The notes: generated by a model not told the origin, from the sequence alone. Shown: positions 29,642 to 39,098, counted from the first letter of the stretch. The stretch is 64,000 bases of DNA from Enterobacter_D sp963521185 (GCA_963521185.1 CAUQTV010000006.1:1-64000), one strand, 5' to 3'. Made by a program: numbers and translations.

Positions 29642-31474
29642 TCAGGCTCCTCGCGACATCACAATCACTACCAGCACCGCCAGCTCAACCAGCGCCAGCC
29701 GACGGAACAGCAGCGCCGCGCCTGCACGCTGCCAGCCGGGCACTCTCGCCGCCGGGTTTAACCACTCGCGCAGCTTCAGCACCGGGGCAAACGCCGCCTT
29801 CAGCGGATGCGCAAAACCGTGCGCGGTGATGACCATTGACGATTCATGCTCATAACCGCAGACCCACGCCGCACCGCGACGACGCCCCGGCAGCCGATCG
29901 CCTTTCATCATCGTCATTAGCAGCAGCGGCAGCAGCGGACAGGCAATCAGCAACAGCGTTATCATCGGCTGCGACACCGTGGTGTGCGCCGTTTCCAGCG
30001 GTAACGGCACCACATTTGCCAGCAGCGGCAGCAGCCACGGGGCCGCAATCCCCCCGGCGAGACAGCACAGCGCCAGCGCGACCACGCTCAGGGTCATTAA
30101 CCACGGCGCGGGGCGTGCGTTTTCAGCGGCCTGGGTGCGCGGCGCACCAAGAAAAGTGACGCCATAGACCTTCGCCATACACATCACCGCCAGCGCGCCG
30201 GTGATCGCCAGCCCTACCGCCAGCAGCGGGCCAAGCAGTCGCCCAACAAACGCGGTGCTGGTGCTTAACGAGAAGAAGGACTGGTAAATTACCCACTCAC
30301 CGGCAAAGCCGTTCAGCGGTGGCAGTGCAGCCATCGCCATCAGCCCCACCAGCATGGCGAGCGAAATCACCGGCATGCGCTTACCGATACCGCCGAGCTT
30401 TTCAATATTGCGCTGCCCGGTCTGATACCAGACGCTGCCCGCGCCGAGAAACAGCGTGCTTTTAAACAGGCTGTGGTTGATGAGGTGATACAGGCCACCG
30501 GTCAGGCCAAGCGCCACCAGCGCAGGCTGATTGAGCGAAATCCCCGTCAGCCCCGCGCCAAGCCCTAGCAAAATGATGCCGATATTTTCCAGCGTGTGGT
30601 ACGCCAGCAGCCGCTGGATGTTGTGCTCCATCAGCGCATACAGCCCGCCGACGAACGCCGTGATCATACCGAGCACCAGCAGCGTAATGCCCCACCACAG
30701 CGGCAGCCCCTGCCCCGACAGCAGTGAAAACGAGAACAGACCGTAGAGACCGACTTTCATCACCACCGATGAAAAGAGCGCCGCCGCCGGTGCGCTGGCA
30801 TTGGCATGCGCCTGCGGTGCCCAGCCGTGCAGCCCAATAATCCCTGCCAACAGGCCAAACCCAAGCAGCCACAGCACGAAGACGGTTACACCCGGCGCGC
30901 CCTGGGTTAACTGCAATGCCAGCCCGTCGAATTCCAGCGTGCCGAAGCGCTGCCACAACAGATAACAGGCGAGTGCCAGCAGCAGGGTGCCGAGGCGTCC
31001 GAGGGCAAACCACAGCTTGCCGGACGGCTGGCAGCCGGTCAGAAACGCGCCGCACAGGGCCATGATTTCCGCCATCACCACCAGCGTCAGAAGATTATTC
31101 GCCACCAGCGTGCAGACGGCGGCGGCCATCAGTAAATTGAGCGGCAGGCCGTTCGGCTGCACATGCGCGTTGCGGTGCCAGTCAATGTTATAGAGGCCCA
31201 CGAAAACGCCCGGCAGCGCGATCGTCAGCAGCCAGACCGCATTGAGCGGCGACAGGCGAATCACCTGATGCAAAAACAGCGAGCTGAATTCGCCGCCCGC
31301 GACCTGCCGGGTTAACACCGCGAACCCAGCCACCACAATCATTGCGCAGGCGATCGCCGCGCCCAGACCGGCAATCAGTCCGCTGAGGCGTTGTTGAAAA
31401 GAGCACACGGCGGCGAGTACGCCAGAGGCGACCAGGCAAACCACCGCCAGCTCGATTAATGAAAAAGCGTTCAT
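29642..31474 (-). CDS. hycC: Formate hydrogenlyase membrane subunit HycC
   Basis: NuoL/MrpA-type antiporter-like subunit, 610 residues (E. coli 608), with about 14-16 membrane segments. Key family elements visible: lysines and histidines in HTLENIGIILLGLG and LINHSLFKSTLFLGAG, and LNGFAGEW. Overlaps hycB by 4 bp. Confidence 0.96.
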   Translation of the reverse strand: MNAFSLIELAVVCLVASGVLAAVCSFQQRLSGLIAGLGAAIACAMIVVAGFAVLTRQVAGGEFSSLFLHQVIRLSPLNAVWLLTIALPGVFVGLYNIDWHRNAHVQPNGLPLNLLMAAAVCTLVANNLLTLVVMAEIMALCGAFLTGCQPSGKLWFALGRLGTLLLALACYLLWQRFGTLEFDGLALQLTQGAPGVTVFVLWLLGFGLLAGIIGLHGWAPQAHANASAPAAALFSSVVMKVGLYGLFSFSLLSGQGLPLWWGITLLVLGMITAFVGGLYALMEHNIQRLLAYHTLENIGIILLGLGAGLTGISLNQPALVALGLTGGLYHLINHSLFKSTLFLGAGSVWYQTGQRNIEKLGGIGKRMPVISLAMLVGLMAMAALPPLNGFAGEWVIYQSFFSLSTSTAFVGRLLGPLLAVGLAITGALAVMCMAKVYGVTFLGAPRTQAAENARPAPWLMTLSVVALALCCLAGGIAAPWLLPLLANVVPLPLETAHTTVSQPMITLLLIACPLLPLLLMTMMKGDRLPGRRRGAAWVCGYEHESSMVITAHGFAHPLKAAFAPVLKLREWLNPAARVPGWQRAGAALLFRRLALVELAVLVVIVMSRGA

Positions 31475-32058
31475 TTTGCGCCCCCGGCAATGGCGTAGTC
31501 AGTGGTCAGCGTCTGCTCACGTTTGCGCTTGCTGGCGCGGGCAATATCATGGTTACTCACCAGATGCAGCGCCTGCGTCGGGCAGGTGCGCACGCAGGCT
31601 GGCCCCTCATCATCAAAGCTGCACAGATCGCATTTCACCGCCACGGCGCGCACGCCCGGCACCCAGTCCAGCAGGCTGCTCACGCGCGCGGGTGCAGGCG
31701 GCGCTGCCGGCGCTTTCGGTGAGTTGGCATTCGCCGGAATATGCAGCGGACGGCTACCCGCCATTTCAATGGCGCCAAACGGGCAGGCTATGGCGCACAG
31801 CTTACAGCTGACGCAGAGGCTTTCATTGAGCTGGACCGCGCCATCCACGCGGGTGATGGCATTGACCGGGCAAACCCCGGCGCACGGCGCGTCTTCACAG
31901 TGGTGGCAAAGCTGCGGCGCAGATTCTTTTTCGTTACGCATCACTTTCAGCCGGGGCATGGACTGCAATCCCCGCAGGCGGTGCGTCTCTGCACAGGCGG
32001 CTTCACAGGTGTGGCAGCCAATACAGAGCGTGGAGTCAGCAATTACAAAACGATTCAC
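31471..32058 (-). CDS. hycB: Formate hydrogenlyase Fe-S subunit HycB
   Basis: Accepts electrons from formate dehydrogenase H. 195 residues (E. coli 203) with four 4Fe-4S motifs: CIGCHTCEAAC, CHHCEDAPCAGVCP, CVSCKLCAIACP and CDLCSFDDEGPACVRTCP. A proline/alanine-rich insert (about residues 115-128) separates the third and fourth motifs. Start MNRFVIADSTLC. Separated from hycA by 81 bp that contain an FhlA-like motif. Confidence 0.95.
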   Translation of the reverse strand: MNRFVIADSTLCIGCHTCEAACAETHRLRGLQSMPRLKVMRNEKESAPQLCHHCEDAPCAGVCPVNAITRVDGAVQLNESLCVSCKLCAIACPFGAIEMAGSRPLHIPANANSPKAPAAPPAPARVSSLLDWVPGVRAVAVKCDLCSFDDEGPACVRTCPTQALHLVSNHDIARASKRKREQTLTTDYAIAGGAK

Positions 32059-32083
32059 CAGGCATTCCTCAGGTGGTCATTTT

Positions 32084-32092
32084 TGACGAAAT
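32084..32092 (-). promoter_or_regulatory. FhlA-like motif in the hycA-hycB gap
   Basis: Minus-strand ATTTCGTCA, the same 9-mer found in the hypA upstream region at 32719-32727. E. coli FhlA is reported to bind a hycA-hycB site as well. Supported here only by the shared word. Confidence 0.4.
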
Positions 32093-32139
32093 CATGCCGA
32101 CGACCTGTCACTTTCGACACCCATCGACACACACAACAA

Positions 32140-32607
32140 TCAGGCATGTGCCGCCTGCACCTGCGCGGTTGCCAGCTGGTGTAAATCCACCGGCAGATCC
32201 TGTTCCATGGCGGCATACAGACCGTCGTAAACGGCGGCGATTTTGTCGAGATAATGCTCCAGCACCTGCTCACGGGAGCGGTTGCTGACGCGTCCATCCA
32301 CGGTGCCGTCCATCGCCAGTTGCGCACGCGCAATCAGCTGTTTGTCCTGGCTATTTTTGGACGCGACGGAGTATTCGATGGTGTGGCTGTTAAAGCCGTC
32401 AGCCAGCGTGACGTAGATGGTGAAGTGGCCGAAAAGATCGAAGCAGAGATCGTGCTCTGGCGCGCAGCTCATCGCATGATGCAAACGCGCTTTCGACAGG
32501 GTGATCCCCTGTACCAGTGCATTACAGTAGAAGCGCCACTCTTCCTGGAGGCGGTGATGCCGTTCGGCAATGTAGTCCGCCTTTTCGCTAATTTCCCAAA
32601 TGGTCAT
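32140..32607 (-). CDS. hycA: Formate hydrogenlyase regulator HycA
   Basis: Negative modulator that counteracts FhlA at hyc and hyp promoters. 155 residues (E. coli 153), start MTIWEISEKADYIAERH. Rich in charged helices with no recognised DNA-binding domain. First gene of the hyc operon, 37 bp from its sigma54 promoter. Confidence 0.95.
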   Translation of the reverse strand: MTIWEISEKADYIAERHHRLQEEWRFYCNALVQGITLSKARLHHAMSCAPEHDLCFDLFGHFTIYVTLADGFNSHTIEYSVASKNSQDKQLIARAQLAMDGTVDGRVSNRSREQVLEHYLDKIAAVYDGLYAAMEQDLPVDLHQLATAQVQAAHA

Positions 32608-32643
32608 GTCAGGTTACCCGGTTAATGATGACAGCAGCCATTT

Positions 32644-32659
32644 AGCACATTTCATGCCA
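32644..32659 (-). promoter_or_regulatory. hycA sigma54 promoter
   Basis: Minus strand TGGCAT (32654-32659), five bases, GTGCT (32644-32648); GG and GC are 12 bp apart as sigma54 requires. Starts the hycABCDEFGHI operon. Confidence 0.8.
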
Positions 32660-32710
32660 ATTCATAAGCCATTGATTTAGCAATATAAAAAGTGAATTTT
32701 GGCGGATTTA

Positions 32711-32753
32711 GACATGTCATTTCGTCAGCGTCGACACCGTCAGCGACATGTCA
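32711..32753. promoter_or_regulatory. FhlA upstream activating region
   Basis: Between hycA and hypA, GACATGTCA occurs at 32711-32719 and 32745-32753, and CGTCAGCG at 32723-32730 and 32738-32745; ATTTCGTCA is at 32719-32727. Repeats midway between two divergent sigma54 promoters fit the FhlA enhancer serving both hyc and hyp. Confidence 0.65.
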
Positions 32754-32761
32754 ACGCGAGC

Positions 32762-32777
32762 TGGCATCGTTATTGCA
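32762..32777 (+). promoter_or_regulatory. hypA sigma54 promoter
   Basis: TGGCAT, CGTTA, TTGCA: near-consensus -24/-12 element, 33 bp upstream of the hypA start. Confidence 0.88.
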
Positions 32778-32810
32778 TTAAGAGCGCAACGAACGCATTC
32801 AGGGGGCGCG

Positions 32811-33161
32811 ATGCACGAGATAACGCTTTGCCAGCGAGCGCTGGAATTGATCGAACAACAGGCGGCACAGCACGGTGCGAAACGGGTCACCGGCGTCTGG
32901 TTAAAAATTGGCGCATTTTCTTGCGTCGAATCCAGCGCTCTTAGCTTCTGTTTTGATCTGGTATGCCGTGGCACGCTGGCGGAAGGTTGTACACTGCACC
33001 TCGACGAGCAACAGGCCGAGTGCTGGTGCGGAACCTGCCAGGCGTACGTCACCTTAATTAGCCAGCGCGTGCGCCGCTGCCCACAGTGCAACAGCGACAC
33101 GCTGCGGATCGTGGCCGACGACGGCCTGCAAATCCAGCGTCTGGAAATCGAACAGGAGTGA
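32811..33161 (+). CDS. hypA: Nickel insertion chaperone HypA
   Basis: Delivers nickel to the HycE precursor with HypB. 116 residues as in E. coli. Nickel-binding N-terminus MHE (H2) and a zinc site formed by CGTC and CPQC. An ATG 21 codons upstream lies at the promoter and is rejected; AGGGGGC precedes the chosen ATG. hypB follows without a gap. Confidence 0.96.
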   Translation: MHEITLCQRALELIEQQAAQHGAKRVTGVWLKIGAFSCVESSALSFCFDLVCRGTLAEGCTLHLDEQQAECWCGTCQAYVTLISQRVRRCPQCNSDTLRIVADDGLQIQRLEIEQE

Positions 33162-33164
33162 ATG

Positions 33165-34037
33165 ATGTGTACAACCTGCGGTTGCGGTGAAGGCAATCTC
33201 TATATAGAAGGCGATGAACATAATCCGCACTCGGCGTTTCGCAGCGCCCCGTTTGCGCCCGCCACGCGCCCGGCGTTAACCATCACCGGCGTGAAGACCG
33301 CCGCGTTTCGTCCTGCACAGGCGGAAAATGGCGATCTGCATTACGGTCACGGCGAGGCGGGTACCCATGCGCCGGGCATCTCCCAGCGTCGCATGCTGGA
33401 AGTCGAAATCGACGTGCTGGATAAAAACAATCAGCTTGCCGCCCGCAACCGTGCGCGCTTCGCGGCGCGTGATCTGCTGGTACTCAATCTCGTCTCAAGC
33501 CCTGGCTCCGGCAAAACCACCCTGCTCACCGAAACGCTGATGCGCCTGAAGGGCAAAACGCCGTGCGCGGTGATTGAAGGCGATCAGCAAACGGTCAACG
33601 ACGCCGCGCGTATTCGCGCCACCGGCACACCGGCGATTCAGGTGAACACCGGTAAAGGCTGCCACCTTGACGCACAAATGATTGCCGAGGCCGATCCGCG
33701 CCTGCCGCTGGCGGATAGCGGCATTCTGTTTATTGAAAACGTCGGCAACCTGGTGTGCCCGGCGAGCTTCGATCTTGGCGAGCGGCATAAAGTGGCGGTG
33801 CTCTCCGTCACCGAAGGCGAAGATAAGCCGCTGAAATATCCGCATATGTTCGCTGCCGCCTCGCTGATGTTGCTCAACAAAGTCGATCTGCTGCCCTACC
33901 TGAAGTTTGACGTGGAGGCCTGCCTCGCCAGCGCCCGCGCGGTCAATCCGGACATTGAGATCATCCTGATTTCCGCCACCAGCGGCGAAGGCATGGACCG
34001 CTGGCTGAGCTGGCTGGAGGCACAACAATGTGCATAG
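33165..34037 (+). CDS. hypB: Nickel-binding GTPase HypB
   Basis: 290 residues: N-terminal high-affinity metal motif MCTTCGCGEG, then SIMIBI GTPase domain with P-loop SSPGSGKTT, IEGDQQT, and NKVDLL. Two ATGs stand side by side; the second gives 6 bases from AGGAG and the conserved MCTTCG end, so it is preferred to 33162. Overlaps hypC by 10 bp. Confidence 0.96.
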   Translation: MCTTCGCGEGNLYIEGDEHNPHSAFRSAPFAPATRPALTITGVKTAAFRPAQAENGDLHYGHGEAGTHAPGISQRRMLEVEIDVLDKNNQLAARNRARFAARDLLVLNLVSSPGSGKTTLLTETLMRLKGKTPCAVIEGDQQTVNDAARIRATGTPAIQVNTGKGCHLDAQMIAEADPRLPLADSGILFIENVGNLVCPASFDLGERHKVAVLSVTEGEDKPLKYPHMFAAASLMLLNKVDLLPYLKFDVEACLASARAVNPDIEIILISATSGEGMDRWLSWLEAQQCA

Positions 34038-34330
34038 GCGTTCCCGGACAAATCAGCGCCATTGACGGCATGCAGGCAAAAGTCGACGTCTGCGGTATTC
34101 AGCGCGACGTCGATCTCACGCTGGTGGGCAACGTGGATGAAAACGGTCATTCCCGCCTCGGACAGTGGGTGCTGGTGCACGTCGGTTTCGCCATGAGCGT
34201 GATCGACGAAGCCGAAGCCCGCGACACCCTCGACGCGCTGCAAAACATGTTTGAGGTCGAGCCGGATGTGGGCGCACTGTTGTTTGGCGAGGCAGAGTTT
34301 GGTGAAGAAAACAGCGGAGAGGTGCGCTGA
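34028..34330 (+). CDS. hypC: Hydrogenase maturation chaperone HypC
   Basis: Carries the Fe(CN)2CO group with HypD and binds HycE. 100 residues, 10 more than E. coli HypC because of an acidic C-terminal extension (GEAEFGEENSGEVR). N-terminal MCIGVPGQI with the essential C2. One-base overlap with hypD. Confidence 0.95.
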   Translation: MCIGVPGQISAIDGMQAKVDVCGIQRDVDLTLVGNVDENGHSRLGQWVLVHVGFAMSVIDEAEARDTLDALQNMFEVEPDVGALLFGEAEFGEENSGEVR

Positions 34331-35454
34331 TGCGTTTTGTTGACGAATACCGCGCGCCGGAACAGGTGATGCTGCTCATTGAGCGGCTGCGCGACCGGGC
34401 TGGCAAACTCACCCGTTACACCGCCAAACGCCCGCTACGGGTGATGGAAGTGTGCGGCGGACATACGCACGCCATCTTTAAATTTGGCCTCGATCAGCTG
34501 CTGCCGGACAACATCGAATTTATTCACGGCCCTGGCTGCCCGGTCTGCGTGCTGCCGATGGGCCGCATTGACAGCTGCGTGGAGATCGCCTGCCGCCCGG
34601 AAGTGATCTTCTGCACCTTCGGCGACGCCATCCGCGTGCCGGGGAAAAACGGCTCGCTGTTGCAGGCGAAAGCGCGCGGGGCCGATGTGCGCATCGTCTA
34701 CTCCCCAATGGACGCGCTCAAACTGGCGCAGGAAAATCCCACGCGCAAAGTGGTCTTCTTTGGCCTGGGATTTGAAACCACCATGCCCGCCACCGCCATC
34801 ACCTTAAAGCAGGCGAAGGCGCAGGACGTCAGCAATTTCTACTTTTTCTGTCAGCACATCACGCTCATTCCAACCCTGCGCGCGCTGCTTGAAGAGCCGG
34901 ACAACGGCATCGACGCCCTGCTGGCACCGGGCCACGTCAGCATGGTGATTGGCATCGGCGCTTACGATTTTATCGCCCGCGATCTGCACCGCCCGCTGGT
35001 GGTCGCCGGATTCGAACCCCTTGATCTGCTGCAAGGCGTGCTGATGCTGGTGGAGCAGAAAATAGCGGAGGTCAGCGCCATCGAAAATCAGTATCGCCGC
35101 GTGGTGCCCGATGCGGGTAATGCGCTGGCGCAACAGGCGATGGCCGAGGTGTTCTGCGTCGAAGGCGAAAGCGAGTGGCGGGGGCTGGGGATGATTGAAC
35201 ACTCTGGCGTGCAGCTTACCGCGCCCTTCCAGCGGTTTGACGCGCAGGCGCATTTCAACCCGGCCCCACAGCAAAACTATGACGATCCGCGCGCACGCTG
35301 CGGCGACGTGCTGACCGGGAAATGCAAGCCGCATCAGTGCTCGCTGTTTGGCAACACCTGTAATCCCCAGACTGCCTTCGGTGCGCTGATGGTCTCTTCC
35401 GAAGGCGCATGTGCCGCCTGGTATCAATATCGCGCTCAGGAGAGTGAAGCATGA
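34330..35454 (+). CDS. hypD: Fe(CN)2CO assembly protein HypD
   Basis: 4Fe-4S protein on which the iron ligands are built. 374 residues (E. coli 373): CGGHTH, GPGCPVCVLPMG, TFGDAIRVPG, GFETT, and C-terminal cysteine cluster CGDVLTGKCKPHQCSLFGNTC. Overlaps hypE by 4 bp. Confidence 0.97.
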   Translation: MRFVDEYRAPEQVMLLIERLRDRAGKLTRYTAKRPLRVMEVCGGHTHAIFKFGLDQLLPDNIEFIHGPGCPVCVLPMGRIDSCVEIACRPEVIFCTFGDAIRVPGKNGSLLQAKARGADVRIVYSPMDALKLAQENPTRKVVFFGLGFETTMPATAITLKQAKAQDVSNFYFFCQHITLIPTLRALLEEPDNGIDALLAPGHVSMVIGIGAYDFIARDLHRPLVVAGFEPLDLLQGVLMLVEQKIAEVSAIENQYRRVVPDAGNALAQQAMAEVFCVEGESEWRGLGMIEHSGVQLTAPFQRFDAQAHFNPAPQQNYDDPRARCGDVLTGKCKPHQCSLFGNTCNPQTAFGALMVSSEGACAAWYQYRAQESEA

Positions 35455-36461
35455 GTACGGTGCAACTTGCCCACGGCAGTGGCGGTCAGGCCATGCAGCA
35501 GTTGATCAGCAGCCTGTTTATGCAGGCGTTCGCCAATCCCTGGCTGGCGGAGCAGGAGGATCAGGCGCGCCTGGATCTCGCCCTGCTCACCGCCGCAGGC
35601 GACAGACTGGCCTTCTCCACCGACAGCTACGTTATCGATCCGCTCTTTTTCCCCGGCGGCGACATCGGCAAGCTCGCCATTTGCGGTACGGCGAACGATG
35701 TTGCGGTGAGCGGTGCGATCCCGCGCTTTTTCTCCTGCGGGTTTATCCTCGAAGAGGGCCTGCCCATAGACACACTGACCGCCGTGGTGAACAGCATGGC
35801 GGCCACGGCGAAGGCGGCGGATATCGCGATTGTTACCGGCGACACGAAAGTGGTGCAGCGCGGCGCGGCTGATAAACTGTTTATCAATACCGCGGGCATG
35901 GGGGCGATCCCGGCGACGATCCACTGGGGGGCGCAAACCCTGACGCCGGGCGATGTGCTGCTGGTCAGCGGTACGCTGGGCGATCACGGTGCCACCATTC
36001 TGAACCTGCGCGAAAAGCTGGGCCTGGATGGCGATCTCATCAGCGACTGCGCGGTGTTAACGCCGCTCATTCAGGCGCTGCGTGAGATAAACGGCGTCAA
36101 AGCCCTGCGCGACGCCACACGCGGCGGTGTGAACGCCGTGGCGCATGAATTCGCCGCCAGCAGCGGTTTTGGCGTGGAACTTAACGAGCGCGATTTGCCC
36201 GTGAAGCCCGCCGTGCGCGGGGTTTGCGAGCTACTTGGCCTGGATGCGCTAAACTTTGCCAACGAAGGCAAACTGGTGATAGCGGTGGAACGGTCTGCCG
36301 CCGACGCGGTACTGGCCGCACTCAGGTCGCATCCGCTGGGCCGCGACGCCGCGATGATCGGCGAAGTGGTTGAGCGCAAAGGCGTGCGCCTGACCGGACT
36401 TTACGGCGTGAAACGTCTGCTGGATCTCCCCCACGCCGAGCCGCTGCCACGAATTTGTTGA
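35451..36461 (+). CDS. hypE: Cyanide-forming maturation protein HypE
   Basis: PurM-like ATPase that dehydrates the thiocarbamate on its C-terminal cysteine. 336 residues ending PRIC, the conserved carbamoyl acceptor. Starts MSTVQLAHGSGGQAM; conserved DATRGGVNAV. Overlaps the hypD stop (ATGA). Confidence 0.97.
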   Translation: MSTVQLAHGSGGQAMQQLISSLFMQAFANPWLAEQEDQARLDLALLTAAGDRLAFSTDSYVIDPLFFPGGDIGKLAICGTANDVAVSGAIPRFFSCGFILEEGLPIDTLTAVVNSMAATAKAADIAIVTGDTKVVQRGAADKLFINTAGMGAIPATIHWGAQTLTPGDVLLVSGTLGDHGATILNLREKLGLDGDLISDCAVLTPLIQALREINGVKALRDATRGGVNAVAHEFAASSGFGVELNERDLPVKPAVRGVCELLGLDALNFANEGKLVIAVERSAADAVLAALRSHPLGRDAAMIGEVVERKGVRLTGLYGVKRLLDLPHAEPLPRIC

Positions 36462-36480
36462 TGTCAGTTTTTTATTTTTA

Positions 36481-36510
36481 CAGGCCGGGTAAGCGCAGCG
36501 CCACCCGGCA
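36481..36510. repeat. REP element
   Basis: CAGGCCGGGTAAGCGCAGCG then CCACCCGGCA, between hypE and fhlA; may separate hyp messages from fhlA. Confidence 0.8.
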
Positions 36511-36572
36511 AAATCTCGACCGAAAATAACTCTCTTTCGCGCCGGTTTTCGGCGCTTTTCTGGACTAGCAAA

Positions 36573-38645
36573 ATGTCGTATACACCGATGAGCGATCTCG
36601 GCCAGCAAGGGCTGTTCGATATCACACGGACTTTATTACAGCAGACCGATCTGCCCGCGTTGTGTGAGAGCCTGACGCAGCTGGTCAGCGAGTCCGCGCT
36701 GGCTGACCGCGCGGCGATTGTGTTGTGGAACGCGGGCAACCATCGCGCCAGCTACTTCGCCAACGGCCCGGACGGACATCCGCTGACCTGCGAGGACGAC
36801 ACCCTGCTGGCACACGGTCCGGTGCGGCGCATTCTCTCGCGCCCGGAAGCCCTGCACTGTAACTATCCCGAGTTCTCGGATACCTGGCCCCAACTGGCGA
36901 GCGGCGGGCTGTATCCGGCGTTCGGCCACTACTGCCTGCTGCCGCTGGCCGCCGAAGGGCAAATCTTTGGCGGCTGCGAGTTTATCCGCGATGCCGACAC
37001 GCCGTGGACGGCGAAAGAGTACGCGCGTCTGCACACCTTCACCCAGGTGACCGGCGTGGTGGTTGAGCAGATCCAGAGCCGGGTTGAGAGCGGATCCGAT
37101 TACGATGTGCTGTGCCGCGAGCGCGATAACTTCCGCATTCTGGTCGCCATCACCAACGCCGTCCTCTCCCGGCTCGACATTGACGATCTTCTCGGCGAAG
37201 TCGCCAAAGAGATCCATCACTACTTCAATATTGACGCCATCAGCATCGTGCTGCGCAGCAGTCGCAAAGGGAAGCTGAACATCTACTCCACGCACTATCC
37301 CGACAACCGCGCGCCGATGCACGAACAGAGCGAAGTGGACGAGGCAGGTACGCTGTCCGAACGGGTGTTTGGCAGCAAAGAGATGCTGCTGCTCAATTTG
37401 CACGAACGCGATACGCTGGCGCCTTATGAGCGCCGCCTGTTTGAAACCTGGGGCAATAAGATCCAGACGTTGTGCCTGCTGCCGCTGATGTCCGGCAACA
37501 CGCTGCTTGGGGTGCTGAAGCTGGCCCAGTGCGATGAAGAAATTTTCACCCCGGGCAATCTTTCGCTGCTGCGCCAGATCGCCGAACGTGTGGCGATCGC
37601 CGTGGATAACGCGCTGGCGTACCAGGAAATTCACCGGCTGAAAGAGCGGCTGGTGGATGAGAATCTGGCGCTCACCGAGCAGTTGAATAACGTTGAGGGC
37701 GAATTCGGCGAAATCATTGGCCGCAGCGAGGCCATGTTCAGCGTGCTCAAGCAGGTGGAAATGGTCGCCAAAAGCAACAGCACGGTGCTGATCCTCGGCG
37801 AAACCGGCACCGGCAAAGAGCTGATCGCCCGGGCGATCCACAATCTCAGCGGACGTAACGCGCGGCGGATGGTGAAGATGAACTGCGCCGCCATGCCCGC
37901 CGGGCTACTGGAAAGCGATCTGTTTGGTCACGAGCGCGGCGCGTTTACCGGTGCCAGCGCCCAGCGCATTGGGCGTTTTGAGCTGGCGGATAAAAGCTCG
38001 CTGTTCCTTGATGAAGTGGGCGACATGCCGCTGGAGCTACAGCCAAAACTGCTGCGTGTATTGCAGGAGCAGGAGTTCGAGCGCCTCGGCAGTAATAAGC
38101 TTATCCAGACCGATGTGCGCCTGATTGCCGCGACCAATCGCGATCTCAAAAAAATGGTGGCCGACCGGGAGTTTCGCAGCGATCTCTATTATCGCCTGAA
38201 CGTGTTCCCCATCCATATTCCGCCGCTGCGCGAGCGCCCGGAGGACATTCCGCTGCTGGTAAAAGCCTTCACCTTTAAAATTGCCCGCCGCATGGGGCGC
38301 AATATCGACAGCATTCCCGCCGAGACGCTGCGTACCCTTTCCGGTATGGAGTGGCCGGGAAATGTGCGTGAGCTGGAGAACGTCATTGAACGTGCGGTAT
38401 TGCTGACGCGCGGGAGTGTGTTACAACTGTCGTTGCCGGAAATCAGCGTGGTCGAAAGCGTGAGCGCGCCGGTTGAAGTGGCAAAAGAAGGCGAAGACGA
38501 GTACCAGTTAATTCTCAGGATCCTGCGCGAAACCAACGGCGTGGTCGCCGGGCCAAAAGGCGCGGCGCAGCGGCTGGGATTAAAGCGCACGACCTTGCTG
38601 TCCAGAATGAAACGGCTGGGCATTGATAAAGAAACCCTTGCCTGA
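36573..38645 (+). CDS. fhlA: Formate hydrogenlyase activator FhlA
   Basis: Sigma54 enhancer-binding protein activated by formate; switches on hyc, hyp, hydN and fdhF. 690 residues (E. coli 692): two GAF-like sensor domains (about 1-370), AAA+ domain with GETGTGKE, GAFTGA (GHERGAFTGAS) and DEVGDMP, and C-terminal Fis-type HTH (GAAQRLGLKRTTLLSRMKRLGI). A REP lies between it and hypE, but a separate promoter is not clear. Followed 24 bp later by the molbindin gene. Confidence 0.97.
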   Translation: MSYTPMSDLGQQGLFDITRTLLQQTDLPALCESLTQLVSESALADRAAIVLWNAGNHRASYFANGPDGHPLTCEDDTLLAHGPVRRILSRPEALHCNYPEFSDTWPQLASGGLYPAFGHYCLLPLAAEGQIFGGCEFIRDADTPWTAKEYARLHTFTQVTGVVVEQIQSRVESGSDYDVLCRERDNFRILVAITNAVLSRLDIDDLLGEVAKEIHHYFNIDAISIVLRSSRKGKLNIYSTHYPDNRAPMHEQSEVDEAGTLSERVFGSKEMLLLNLHERDTLAPYERRLFETWGNKIQTLCLLPLMSGNTLLGVLKLAQCDEEIFTPGNLSLLRQIAERVAIAVDNALAYQEIHRLKERLVDENLALTEQLNNVEGEFGEIIGRSEAMFSVLKQVEMVAKSNSTVLILGETGTGKELIARAIHNLSGRNARRMVKMNCAAMPAGLLESDLFGHERGAFTGASAQRIGRFELADKSSLFLDEVGDMPLELQPKLLRVLQEQEFERLGSNKLIQTDVRLIAATNRDLKKMVADREFRSDLYYRLNVFPIHIPPLRERPEDIPLLVKAFTFKIARRMGRNIDSIPAETLRTLSGMEWPGNVRELENVIERAVLLTRGSVLQLSLPEISVVESVSAPVEVAKEGEDEYQLILRILRETNGVVAGPKGAAQRLGLKRTTLLSRMKRLGIDKETLA

Positions 38646-38669
38646 GGCCCCCACCGTTAAGGAGAAGCT

Positions 38670-39098
38670 ATGGCTGTATCAGCACGTAATCAACTGACCG
38701 GCACCGTGAGCGCAACGTCACACGGCGCGGTCAATGACGAAATCGAACTGACGCTACAGGGCGGCGCAAAACTGGTGGCGATTGTGACCACCAGCAGCAA
38801 AGAAGCGCTGGGTCTGGTGCCGGGGAAAGAGGCGATAGCGCTGATCAAAGCGCCGTGGGTGACGCTCGCCACCGAGGAGTGCGGCCTGAATTTCTCCGCC
38901 CGCAACCAGTTTGCCGGTGAAATCAGCGCCATTACCGAAGGCGCGGTCAATGCCACCATCGAGGTGAATACCGACGCCGGATTTAGCATTGTGGCGGTGA
39001 TCACCAACGAGAGCCTGGAAGACATGCAGCTCACCGAAGGTTCGCGCGTCATCGCCCTCGTCAAAGCCTCCGCAATTTTAATTGCCACCCGCGCATAA
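38670..39098 (+). CDS. Molbindin-like molybdate-binding protein (two Mop domains)
   Basis: 142 residues made of two tandem Mop/TOBE domains, each about 66-70 residues and beginning SARNQLTGTVSATSHGAVNDEI and SARNQFAGEISAITEGAVNATI, with the VIALVKA end of each repeat. Such proteins store or buffer molybdate. AAGGAG precedes the ATG 24 bp after fhlA, so the two are likely cotranscribed. Molybdenum is needed for formate dehydrogenase H, whose system fhlA controls. Not present after fhlA in E. coli. Confidence 0.88.
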   Translation: MAVSARNQLTGTVSATSHGAVNDEIELTLQGGAKLVAIVTTSSKEALGLVPGKEAIALIKAPWVTLATEECGLNFSARNQFAGEISAITEGAVNATIEVNTDAGFSIVAVITNESLEDMQLTEGSRVIALVKASAILIATRA

